Shown: one piece after another, positions 44,593-52,582 of the stretch
How the letters are laid out: each line of letters begins with the position of its first letter
Numbering within the stretch: the stretch's first letter is position 1
Origin: Planctomycetota bacterium
GTDB taxonomy: Bacteria; Planctomycetota; J058
Length of the DNA: 64,000 nucleotides
NCBI GenBank assembly: GCA_023954375.1
Contig: JAMLIC010000010.1
Span: forward strand, 1-64,000
Direction of reading: 5' to 3'
The notes under the pieces: model-generated
What the model saw: the letters and a program-made list of their open reading frames with translations, nothing else
The model's database searches: none
Told to the model about the DNA's origin: nothing
Program-made: the position numbers and the translations under genes

Positions 44593-45161
44593 GGGGACCA
44601 CTCGAGCCTCCAGTCGTCCTCGGGGAGGAAGTCGCGCCGCACCGTGCGGTGGTCCGCGTCGAGGGGCAGGCTCGAGCGCGCGAGGCGGACCCGGTCGGTC
44701 CGCACGAGGTACTCCGCCTCGACGAGCGGGCGGCCCCAGGGCCGCGTCGTCGTGAGCAGGTAGGTGCCGCGGCCGGCGGCGCACACCTGCTCGAAGCGCA
44801 CGCGCAGCTCGACCGCGCCGCGGGCCGGCACGGTGACGCTCACGCGCGGGCGCCCGAGGACCCAGCGCACCGGCAGGGGCGTCTCGCCGCCGCCCGGGTC
44901 GAGCACCCAGGCCGAGACGGTGGCCGGCGCCGCCTGGCCGTCGCCCTCGGCGAACGGCACGTCGAGGCCCTGCACGAGCGGCAGCGGCCAGGGGTTCTCG
45001 TAGACGTAGCGGCCGTCGACGGCCAGCGCGCCCGGCCGCGGGTGGAGCTCGATCCGCTCGCGGGTGAAGCGCGCCAGCGGCGCCGCGCCGAGCGCCCAGG
45101 GCAGGGCGGCCAGCGCCGCCGCCGCGGCCAGGGCGCGAGGGAGCCCGTCGCGCGCGCTCAC
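44589..45161 (-). CDS. exported protein of unknown function
   Basis: 190 residues with a signal peptide (LPRALAAAAALAALPWALGAA). The mature part is beta-rich and resembles an immunoglobulin-like fold (RYVYENPWPLPLVQGLDVPF, VSVTVPARGAVELRVRFEQ). Its GTG overlaps the stop of the small cysteine protein and its own stop overlaps the next GTG. I infer that it associates with the downstream membrane protein. Confidence 0.6.
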   Translation of the reverse strand: MSARDGLPRALAAAAALAALPWALGAAPLARFTRERIELHPRPGALAVDGRYVYENPWPLPLVQGLDVPFAEGDGQAAPATVSAWVLDPGGGETPLPVRWVLGRPRVSVTVPARGAVELRVRFEQVCAAGRGTYLLTTTRPWGRPLVEAEYLVRTDRVRLARSSLPLDADHRTVRRDFLPEDDWRLEWSP

Positions 45162-45448
45162 GGCGGGTCCGTCAGGTCGACGACCTCGTCGGCGATCCCG
45201 GTCGCCCGGGCGCGCTCGCGCGCCTCTTCGACGGAGGCGAACTCGCCCACGACGTCGTAGGTCCGCCACACGGTCACGTCACCCTCGCGGACCGCGATCA
45301 TCGGCCGCGCCGCCTCGGGGTGCGCCCGGGGCAGCGTGTCGAGGAGGCAGACGCGCTCGCGCGCGACCTCGCGGCAGCGCGCGCAGCTCGCCGGGCCGCG
45401 CTTGCAGTGGGTGAGGGCGATGCGCTTGATCACGTAGCGGGGGGTCAC
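45158..45448 (-). CDS. small protein with Cys pairs
   Basis: 96 residues. The N-terminal half has four cysteines (HCKRGPASCARC and VCLLD), and the C-terminal half is a compact alpha/beta piece (FASVEEARERARATGIADEVV). The cysteines could hold zinc or an iron-sulfur cluster. It has GTGA overlaps on both sides. No family is recognised. Confidence 0.6.
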   Translation of the reverse strand: MTPRYVIKRIALTHCKRGPASCARCREVARERVCLLDTLPRAHPEAARPMIAVREGDVTVWRTYDVVGEFASVEEARERARATGIADEVVDLTDPP

Positions 45449-46293
45449 GCGCGCGCCTCCCGGCGGCCGAGCGTCGCCGCGGCCACGCCGCCCAGGACGA
45501 GCGCCCCGGCCACGACCAGCCGCGACGTGGCCGCCTCGCCCAGGAGGAGCACGCCGCCCGCGGCCGCGAGCACGGGGACCGAGAGCTGGACGACGGCGGC
45601 GGTCGTGGCCGTGTGGCCGCGCAGGGCCAGGTACCAGAGCGAGTAGCCCAGGCCGGAGGTCACGGCGCCGGAGGCGACGGCCAGCAGCGCCCCGTCGGAA
45701 GGCACGCGCGGGGTCGTCCAGACCAGGGCGGCGAGCGAGGCCGCGAGCGCCAGCGGCGCGGCGCGGACGAAGTTCCCGGCCGTGGCCGCGATCGGGCGCT
45801 GCGCGCCGCGCCCGAGGAGCGAGTAGGCGCCCCAGGCGACCCCGGCCAGGAGCATCAGCGCGGCGCCGAGCGGGTCGGGGGCGGCCAGGCCGGGCAGCAG
45901 CAGGTGGACGAGCCCGCCGAGGGCGGCCAGGAGCCCGGCCCACTGCACGGGGCTCGGCCGCTCGCCCACGGCGAGGCCGGCCCCGAGCATGGTCGCCTGC
46001 ACGGCGCCGAAGAGGAGGAGGGCGCCGACGCCCGCCTCGAGCGTCACGTAGGCGAGCGAGAAGGCGAGCGCGTAGGCGAACAGCGCGGCGGCGCCGGCGA
46101 CGGACCCGGCGCGCGCGCCCGGGTCGAGCCGGCGCGCGAGGACGACCAGGAGCGCGGCGCCCGAGAGGACGCGCAGCGTCGTGAAGCTCACCGGGTCCAT
46201 GCCTCTGCGGCCGAGCGCCTCGCGGCACAGGAGCGAGTTGCCCGCGAAGGCCAGCATCGTGAGGCCGGTCAGGGCCGCCGTGCGCGCGCGCAC
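45445..46293 (-). CDS. EamA/DMT-family transporter
   Basis: 282 residues with ten predicted helices in two EamA repeats: FAGNSLLCREAL and ARVLSGAALLVVL-like helices in the first, VAWGAYSLLGR and LWYLALRGHTATTAAVVQLSVPV in the second. The family exports or imports amino acids and other metabolites; the substrate is not predictable. Its GTG is one base past the stop of the RING-like protein gene, so it is part of a long leftward operon. Confidence 0.88.
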   Translation of the reverse strand: MRARTAALTGLTMLAFAGNSLLCREALGRRGMDPVSFTTLRVLSGAALLVVLARRLDPGARAGSVAGAAALFAYALAFSLAYVTLEAGVGALLLFGAVQATMLGAGLAVGERPSPVQWAGLLAALGGLVHLLLPGLAAPDPLGAALMLLAGVAWGAYSLLGRGAQRPIAATAGNFVRAAPLALAASLAALVWTTPRVPSDGALLAVASGAVTSGLGYSLWYLALRGHTATTAAVVQLSVPVLAAAGGVLLLGEAATSRLVVAGALVLGGVAAATLGRREARA

Positions 46294-46294
46294 G

Positions 46295-47362
46295 TCAGCG
46301 CGCCCGGCGGAGCCGCTCGAGCCGCCGCCCGAGGTCCGCCGCGTGCTCGGGGAGGAAGGTCGGGGAGTCGGCGAGCGCGGCCCGAGCCTGCTCGTACCGG
46401 GCGAGGGCCTCGTCGGGCCAGCCGCGCTCCTCGGCCAGGCGGCCGAGGCCGACGAGCGCCCACGTCGGGTCGGCGCTCAGCTCGAGGCCCCGCAGGAGAT
46501 CGAGCTCGGCCCCGTCGAGCTGGCCGAGCGCCAGGCGCGCCCAGCCGCGGGCGGTCCAGGCCGGCCCGTGGTGCGGGTCGCGGTCGAGGGCCTGCTCGCA
46601 GCGGCGCACCGCCTGCGCGTGGTTGCCCGTGAACGCATCGACGTGGGCCAGGAGCACCAGGCTGGCGAGCGAGCCCTGGTCCGACAGCGCGCGCTCGCGG
46701 TGCTCGCGCACGAGCCGCCGCGCGACGTCGTTGTCCTCGGCGTGGTCGGGGATCCACCTGAAGGCCTCCTGCGGCGCGACCGCCGCGCCGGGCTCCACCA
46801 AGCCGACGGCGCCGAGGAGGCGCGCGCGCTCGGCCGCAGGGGCGGCCTCCAGTTCGCGGTCGCGCAGGGCGGCGCGGCGGGCCGTGTGGTCCACGGCGGC
46901 GGCCGGCGCCGGGCGCCCAGGCGCGACCTCAGCGACCTCAGCGGCCTCAGCGAACTCCGCGACCTCCGCGAACACGCGCCTGGGCGGCGAGGGCACGACG
47001 ATCGTCGACCCGTCGTCGGAGCGGCTCACGGAGACCGTCGCCAGCGCCATGCCCAGGAGCATCAGCACGAAGACCACCGCCAGCAGCACCGGCACGAGCG
47101 AGCGCCGGGGCGCCGCCCGGGCCTGCTCCGCCGCCGGCCGCTCGGCGGCCGCCTCGAGCCGCCGGTCGTGGCCGCAGGCGCCGCAGCGCGTCGCCTCGTC
47201 CCAGCAGGCGGCGTGCTGCCGCCCGAGGCACTGCGCGCAGGCGACCCACGCCTCCTCGTCGGGGCGCACGGGCTCGTGGCAGAACGGGCAGCGGTGCGCC
47301 ACGACGCGCGGGTCGTCCTTCACCTCGGGCGGCGTCGGGCGAGGCTTGGGCTCCTCCTTCAC
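46295..47362 (-). CDS. membrane protein with RING-CH-like module and TPR region
   Basis: 355 residues. Residues 24-66 form a cysteine module (CPFC, ACAQC, H-x2-C, CGAC) with the RING-CH spacing C-x2-C-x13-C-x2-C-x4-H-x2-C-x6-C-x2-C. A single helix follows (SLVPVLLAVVFVLMLLGMALA). The outer part has TPR-like repeats (VRRCEQALDRDPHHGPAWTA). The same cysteine module occurs in the 14495-16582 protein, so it is a recurrent family in this genome. The GTG overlaps the previous stop (GTGA). Confidence 0.72.
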   Translation of the reverse strand: MKEEPKPRPTPPEVKDDPRVVAHRCPFCHEPVRPDEEAWVACAQCLGRQHAACWDEATRCGACGHDRRLEAAAERPAAEQARAAPRRSLVPVLLAVVFVLMLLGMALATVSVSRSDDGSTIVVPSPPRRVFAEVAEFAEAAEVAEVAPGRPAPAAAVDHTARRAALRDRELEAAPAAERARLLGAVGLVEPGAAVAPQEAFRWIPDHAEDNDVARRLVREHRERALSDQGSLASLVLLAHVDAFTGNHAQAVRRCEQALDRDPHHGPAWTARGWARLALGQLDGAELDLLRGLELSADPTWALVGLGRLAEERGWPDEALARYEQARAALADSPTFLPEHAADLGRRLERLRRAR

Positions 47363-48117
47363 GGGCGGGCTCCTTGCAGGCAGGGGGGCGCGTCGAGGCA
47401 CCAGGCGGCCACGCCGGCGTCCACGGCGGCGCGCACGACGTCGTCGGCGACGCGCAACGCGCGGGCGGCGCGGGACTGGGCGGCCAGGAAGTCGTCGACG
47501 ACCGACGCCGGCGCCCGGGCGCGGCTCGTGCGAGCCGGGCGCCGCCGGAGCCAGGCGCGCGGCACGCTCAGCGACCGTGTCGACTCGCGCGCGGCGGCCT
47601 GGAGGGTGCGCGCCGCGTAGAGCGCGGCCACCGACGCCTGCTCGGCGAGGTGCGCCCCCCACGAGGCGGCCAGGTCGGCCGCGTCCTCGACCTCGGCCTG
47701 GGCGGCGACGGCGGCGTCCTCGGCGTCGAGGACGGCGTGCTCGGGGCCGCGGCGCTCGCCGTCGGCCGGCTCGAGCCACCGCCCGACGAGGTCCAGGATC
47801 GCCGCCGGCCGCCCGTCGGCCGGGAAGGCCTCGGCCCACACCGGGAGGGCCAGCCGCGCCGCGACCAGGGCCGCGCGCACGCAGGGGTCGTCGCCCCAGC
47901 GGCGCACGTCGGTCACCCACGACGTCGGGCTCGGCGAGATCCCCACCGCCCGCAGGGCCTGCGCGGCGGGCCCGTGCTCGCAGCAGGCGGCGAGCTCGAG
48001 CCGGCCGGCGTCCACCTCGCCCCGGCGCAGCCGCGCGACGAGCCAGCGCGCCTCGTCGTCGGGCGAGCCGCTCTGCAGCCACCGCCGCTCGAGGTCGCGC
48101 AGCCCCGCGTCCGCCAT
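47359..48117 (-). CDS. hypothetical protein
   Basis: 252 residues, helical and Ala/Arg-rich. The N-terminus LRDLERRWLQSGSPDDEARWL followed by GRLELAACCEHGPAAQAL resembles a short motif I have seen in planctomycete and myxobacterial regulatory proteins; its function is unknown. There is no signal peptide. It is the first gene of the leftward operon that runs to 43768 and is divergent from the ABC-F gene. Confidence 0.6.
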   Translation of the reverse strand: MADAGLRDLERRWLQSGSPDDEARWLVARLRRGEVDAGRLELAACCEHGPAAQALRAVGISPSPTSWVTDVRRWGDDPCVRAALVAARLALPVWAEAFPADGRPAAILDLVGRWLEPADGERRGPEHAVLDAEDAAVAAQAEVEDAADLAASWGAHLAEQASVAALYAARTLQAAARESTRSLSVPRAWLRRRPARTSRARAPASVVDDFLAAQSRAARALRVADDVVRAAVDAGVAAWCLDAPPCLQGARP

Positions 48118-48185
48118 GGGGAGAGCCTGCCAGGGCGGCGCCCCCTCGCGCAACCGGGAGCCCGCCGGCGCGCTATCTTCGACGC

Positions 48186-50006
48186 GTGCCCGCCCTCCTC
48201 GCCTGCCACGCCCTGTCCCGCACCCACCACGGCCGCCCGCTCTTCCAGGGGCTGTCGCTCTCGATCCACGAGGGCGAGCGCGTGGGGCTGATCGGCCCCA
48301 ACGGCGCCGGGAAGTCGACGCTCCTGCGCGTGCTCGCCGGCGACGAGCCGGCCGACGAGGGCCAGGTGGCCCTGGCCCAGGGCGCGCGCCTGGCGTGGGT
48401 GCCGCAGGAGGACGTCTTCGCGCCGGGCGCCACGCCGGCGAGCGTCGTGCAGGAGGCGCTGGCGGGGTCGTCCCTCGAGCCGCACGAGCGCGCGGCGCGC
48501 GCCGCCGTGACGCTCGGCAAGGCCGGCTTCGACGAGCCGGGGGCCCCGCGCGCCGACCAGCCGGTCGAGACGCTCTCCGGCGGCTGGCGAAAGCGCCTGG
48601 CGCTCTGCCGGGCGCTCGTGACCGAGCCGCAGCTCCTCCTCCTCGACGAGCCCACGAACCACCTGGACCTCGACGGGATCCTCTGGCTCGAGCGGCTGCT
48701 CGCCCGCCCGCCGTTCGCGTTCGTCATGGTCACGCACGACCGCTACCTGCTCGACGAGGTGTCGAGCGTCGTCGTCGAGCTCGACCCGCGGCTCCCCGCG
48801 GGCTTCCTCCGCTGCGAGGGGAGCTACAGCGACCTCGTCGAGCGGCGCGAGGCGCTGATCGAGGCGCAGCGCGGCGAGCAGCGCGCGCTCGAGGCGAAGC
48901 TCGAGCGGACGGTGGCCTTCCTGAAGAAGACGCCGCGCGAGCAGCGCAAGAAGTCGGCGGCCAAGTTCACGCAGGCCGGCGAGCTCTCGGCGCGGCTCTC
49001 CGAGGTCGCGCGGCGAAACGCCCACGGCGACGCGGTGCAGCTCGGCTTCGCGGCGACCGGCCGGCGCGCCAACGCCCTGCTGACGCTCGACCGCGTCGGC
49101 CACACGCTCGGCGGGCAGCGGCTCTTCCACGGGGTGTCGCTGTCGCTCGGCCCCGGCGACCGCCTGGGGCTCCTCGGCCCCAACGGCTGCGGCAAGTCGA
49201 CGCTCCTCAAGGTCCTCGCGGGGCAGCTCGAGCCGGCCGAGGGGACGGTCAAGCGCGCCCACGGCCTCCGGGCGGTCTACTTCGACCAGGAGCGGGCGCG
49301 GCTCGACCCCGAGGCCACGCTGCGGCAGGCGCTCGCGCCCTCGGGCGAGTTCGTCCACTACCAGGGGCGGCCGCTGCACGTGACCGCCTGGGCGAAGCGC
49401 TTCCTGTTCCCGCAGGAGCAGCTCCAGATGCAGGTGTGGCGCCTCTCGGGCGGCGAGAAGGCGCGCGTGCTCCTGGCGCGGCTCATGCTCGAGCCGGCCG
49501 ACCTGCTGCTGCTCGACGAGCCGACGAACGACCTCGATATCCCGTCGCTCGAGGTGCTCGAGGAGAGCCTGGTCGAGTTCCCGGGCGCGGCCGTGATCGT
49601 CTCGCACGACCGCTTCCTCCTCGACGCCGTGGCCACCGAGGTCCTCGGGCTGGGGCTCGGCGACGGCGGGCGGGCGCTGGCGACCACGGAGCAGTACACC
49701 CGCGCGCGCCAGGCCCTGCGCAAGGACGCGGCCCGCGCCGAGCGCCCGCCGGAGCCGCCCCCGCGCGCGCCTGCGCCGGCGCGGACGAAGCTGTCGAACA
49801 AGGAGCGCGCGGAGCTCGACGGGATGGAGGACGCGATCGCGACGGCCGAGGCGCAGGTGGCGGCCCTCCAGGCCGAGCTCGAGGCGCCCGGGCGCGACGC
49901 GCGGCGCTTGCAGGAGGCTGCCCGCGAGCTGGGCGAGGCCCAGGCGCGGGTCGAGGCGCTGTTCGCCAGGTGGCAGGAGCTCGAGGCGCGCCAGGCGGGC
50001 GGCTGA
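48186..50006 (+). CDS. ABC-F family ATPase, Uup-like
   Basis: 606 residues with two ABC domains and no membrane part. The first has GPNGAGKST, LSGGWRKRLALCRALV and LLLDEPTNHLDLD; the second has GPNGCGKST, LSGGEKARVLLARLM and LLLDEPTNDLD. The linker (about 215-300) is charged and the C-terminal coiled coil (about 520-606) is Glu/Arg-rich, as in Uup. ABC-F proteins act on the ribosome or, for Uup, on DNA structure. The GTG is 6 nt after TATCTT (48174-48179) with no ribosome binding site: a probable leaderless mRNA. Confidence 0.92.
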   Translation: MPALLACHALSRTHHGRPLFQGLSLSIHEGERVGLIGPNGAGKSTLLRVLAGDEPADEGQVALAQGARLAWVPQEDVFAPGATPASVVQEALAGSSLEPHERAARAAVTLGKAGFDEPGAPRADQPVETLSGGWRKRLALCRALVTEPQLLLLDEPTNHLDLDGILWLERLLARPPFAFVMVTHDRYLLDEVSSVVVELDPRLPAGFLRCEGSYSDLVERREALIEAQRGEQRALEAKLERTVAFLKKTPREQRKKSAAKFTQAGELSARLSEVARRNAHGDAVQLGFAATGRRANALLTLDRVGHTLGGQRLFHGVSLSLGPGDRLGLLGPNGCGKSTLLKVLAGQLEPAEGTVKRAHGLRAVYFDQERARLDPEATLRQALAPSGEFVHYQGRPLHVTAWAKRFLFPQEQLQMQVWRLSGGEKARVLLARLMLEPADLLLLDEPTNDLDIPSLEVLEESLVEFPGAAVIVSHDRFLLDAVATEVLGLGLGDGGRALATTEQYTRARQALRKDAARAERPPEPPPRAPAPARTKLSNKERAELDGMEDAIATAEAQVAALQAELEAPGRDARRLQEAARELGEAQARVEALFARWQELEARQAGG

Positions 50007-50076
50007 AACCCCCTCCCGCGACGACGCTTGGCTCGGCGCGCCTTCACCCCGGGACGCCACGGGGTAAGACCTGGAT

Positions 50077-51309
50077 ATGGCCCGCGACCTCGAGGTGCCC
50101 GTCCGGGTGGTCGACCTGGAGGGCGCGCGCGCCCGGTTCGGCGCGCGCGCCGAGCGGCTGGTCGAGTTCCTCGGGCGGGAGGACCCGCTCGCGGACGAGG
50201 CCGCGGCGGCGCTCGACGAGGACCCGGCGCAGCCGCGGGCCCTGGAGCGCGGCCTCGCCGGCGGCGTCGACGCCCTGCCGCGGGGGACCGCCCCCGCGGT
50301 GCGCCGCCTCCTGGAGGCGGCCGGGCGCCTCCCCTTCTGGGTGGACCTCCCGCGCTGCGACCGGGCCGGGCGCCTCCTCTTCCGGGCGGGGCCGCTGGGC
50401 GGCGTGGTCCTCGGCGCGCGCTCGCTCGCGGCCGGCTACTGCTCGCCGGCCGGCAACAAGCCGCTGGCGCTCTCCGGGCAGCTCACGTCGGGGCGCCTGG
50501 CGGGCAAGCGCCTGGCGGAGACGGGGCGCTTCGTGGTCGCGACCTGCAGCCCGGGCGGCCTCCGGCCCGGCGGGCTGGGCTGGCAGCTCGCGCTGCGGGT
50601 GCGGCTGATCCACGCCGCCGTGCGCCGCCTCGTGCTGGCGTCCGGACGCTGGCGCGCCGACCTGTGGGGCGCGCCGATCAACCAGCACGACCTCGTGGGC
50701 ACGACGCTCCTCTTCTCGCTCGAGTGGCTCGACGGCGTGCGCGCCCTCGGCCTCTCCGTGAGCGACGGCGAGGCCGAGGACTACCTGCACCTGTGGCGCG
50801 CGTCGGGCTGGATCACCGGCGTCGACCCCGAGCTCCTGCCGGCGACGATCGCCGAGGCGCGCGCCCTGCGCGCCCTGATCCTCGCCACGGAGGGGCCGCC
50901 CGACGACGACTCGCGCGCGCTCGTGCGGGCGCTCGTCGAGCTGCCGCGAGAGCAGGCGCGGACCGAGCTCGAGCGGCGCCTCGCCGGCGCGCAGGTGCAG
51001 CTCGGCTACGCGCTCCTCCGGGCGCTGCTCGGGGCGGACGTGGCCGATCGGCTCGCCCTGCCCCGCACGCCCTGGCGGCTGGTCGTGCCCGCCACGCGGC
51101 CGCTCGTCCGCGCGCTGGAGCGCGCGCGCGCCTGGGTGCCCGGCCTCGAGGGCGCGCTGGCCGCGGGCGGGCGCGTCTACTGGGAGCAGGCGATCACGGG
51201 CGGCCTCGCCGGGGCGCGGCCGACGTTCGCCCGCCCGTCGCGGCTGGCGGGGGCCGCGCCGCAGCTCGACGCGCTCGCGGCGGCGGCGCGGAGCGGGCGC
51301 GCCGGGTGA
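50077..51309 (+). CDS. MpaB/Lcp-like oxygenase (DUF2236)
   Basis: 410 residues. The family blocks are GRLAGKRLAETGRF, RVRLIHAAVRRLV and PINQHDLVGTTLLFSLEWL, which in latex-clearing proteins supply heme ligands and the catalytic arginine/lysine. Members are heme oxygenases or of unknown function. There is no signal peptide. The ATG is 6 nt after TAAGAC (50065-50070), again consistent with a leaderless start. Confidence 0.82.
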   Translation: MARDLEVPVRVVDLEGARARFGARAERLVEFLGREDPLADEAAAALDEDPAQPRALERGLAGGVDALPRGTAPAVRRLLEAAGRLPFWVDLPRCDRAGRLLFRAGPLGGVVLGARSLAAGYCSPAGNKPLALSGQLTSGRLAGKRLAETGRFVVATCSPGGLRPGGLGWQLALRVRLIHAAVRRLVLASGRWRADLWGAPINQHDLVGTTLLFSLEWLDGVRALGLSVSDGEAEDYLHLWRASGWITGVDPELLPATIAEARALRALILATEGPPDDDSRALVRALVELPREQARTELERRLAGAQVQLGYALLRALLGADVADRLALPRTPWRLVVPATRPLVRALERARAWVPGLEGALAAGGRVYWEQAITGGLAGARPTFARPSRLAGAAPQLDALAAAARSGRAG

Positions 51310-51325
51310 CCCGCCGGAGAGCGCG

Positions 51326-52186
51326 TCAGCGCGCCTCCGCGCCCACGAGCGCGCCCAGCCGCTCGACCTCGTCGGCGCGCGGGCCGCCCTCGGCCAGCGT
51401 CCGCGCCTGGTCGAGCGCCCACGCGGCGCCCCTGCGGTCGCCCTGGGCCAGCGCCACGTGGACGCGCCGGACCGCGGCCTCGAGGCTCGCCGCGCGGCGG
51501 GTCGCCTCGAGCCCGCGCGCGCCGTGGCGCCGCTCGAGGTGGGCGAGGAGCTTCGCGTCGGCGGCGCCGGCCTGCCCGAGCCAGCGGCCGAGCGTGTCGT
51601 CGAGGCGCGCGTAGGCCTCGCCGGTCACCGGACGCATGCGCGAGCCGGCGGGGCCGGCGCGCGTGGCGTCGATCGGCGACGGGCCCCTCGCGGCGGCCTC
51701 GGCCAGGGCGGCCAGCAGCTCCTCGAGCGGGGCGCCCCCTCCGACCGTGTCGACCAGCTCGACGACGGCGAGCACCACCCAGGGGTCGACGCCCTCGGCA
51801 CGCACAGCGCGCGCCGCAGGCCCGGCGACGGCCTCGGCGACGCCGGGGACGAGCCCCTGCTCGACCTGCCCCCGCGCGACGACGAGGCCGGCCTCCTGCA
51901 GGAACGGGTCGTCACGGCCGACGAGCGCGGCCAGCCGCGCCGGGGCGTCCGGCCCGAGCGGCAGCGCCGCCACGCGGCGCGCCACGTCGCCCAGGGCGCC
52001 CGGCGGGTCGCGCGCCGGGTCCCAGGCCTCGAGCGCGGCGAGGCCCGGGTCGCCCGCGGCCTGGAGCGCGCCGGCGAACCGGAGCAGGTGGTCCTGGAAG
52101 CCGCCCTCCTCCTGCCCGCTCGCCGCCAGGGCGAGCAGCGGGAGGGCGCACGCGGCCCAGCGGGCGCGCCGCCAGCGCTCGGTCAT
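51326..52186 (-). CDS. secreted helical protein of unknown function
   Basis: 286 residues with a signal peptide (RARWAACALPLLALAASGQ). The mature part is an array of helices resembling HEAT-like repeats (AARLAALVGRDDPFLQEAGLVV, and later ARRVHVALAQGDRRGAAWAL-type helices). No known domain. GAGGTG precedes the ATG, and a TAGGCT hexamer (52208-52203) lies 16 nt before it. Confidence 0.65.
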   Translation of the reverse strand: MTERWRRARWAACALPLLALAASGQEEGGFQDHLLRFAGALQAAGDPGLAALEAWDPARDPPGALGDVARRVAALPLGPDAPARLAALVGRDDPFLQEAGLVVARGQVEQGLVPGVAEAVAGPAARAVRAEGVDPWVVLAVVELVDTVGGGAPLEELLAALAEAAARGPSPIDATRAGPAGSRMRPVTGEAYARLDDTLGRWLGQAGAADAKLLAHLERRHGARGLEATRRAASLEAAVRRVHVALAQGDRRGAAWALDQARTLAEGGPRADEVERLGALVGAEAR

Positions 52187-52319
52187 CGGCACCTCGCCCC
52201 TGAGCCTACCCCGCAAGCGACCGGATGAAGATGCGGGCGCCCCGGCGGGACGTAGGCGCGCAGCAGGCTGCGCCCGGTCCCTCGAGTCCCAAGGACTCAC
52301 GGCTCGCAGCCGCTAGATC

Positions 52320-52375
52320 GAGGAGCACGATTCGGAGTGGTTCGACGCCAGTCGAACCTCCGAATCGTGCTCCTC
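52320..52375. repeat. long hairpin, 17 + 8 bp stems
   Basis: GAGGAGCACGATTCGGA (52320-52336) pairs perfectly with 52359-52375; after a 2-base bulge, GGTTCGAC (52339-52346) pairs with GTCGAACC (52351-52358) around a GCCA loop. The surrounding gene-free stretch 52187-52582 has further hairpins: GAGTCC-CAA-GGACTC, CGGCT-CGC-AGCCG, GCCGAGC/GCTCGGC, and GTGGTT/AACCAC near 52551. No gene is supported there. Confidence 0.8.
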
Positions 52376-52582
52376 GTCAACTCCAGCGACTCCGGAGTGC
52401 GCCTGTTGCGCTCGCCGAGCTCGCTTCGCTCGCTCGGCTGCGCCGCGCGCCGGCTCTGCTGCTTTGGACCTTCGGTGCCGCTCATTCGCCGCCGAAAACG
52501 GCCCCACGCTCCGCGCGGGGCCCCCTAGAATGAGGCGACGCGGTCCCGTGGTTCGCAAAACCACAAGATCGCTGCCGCTCAT

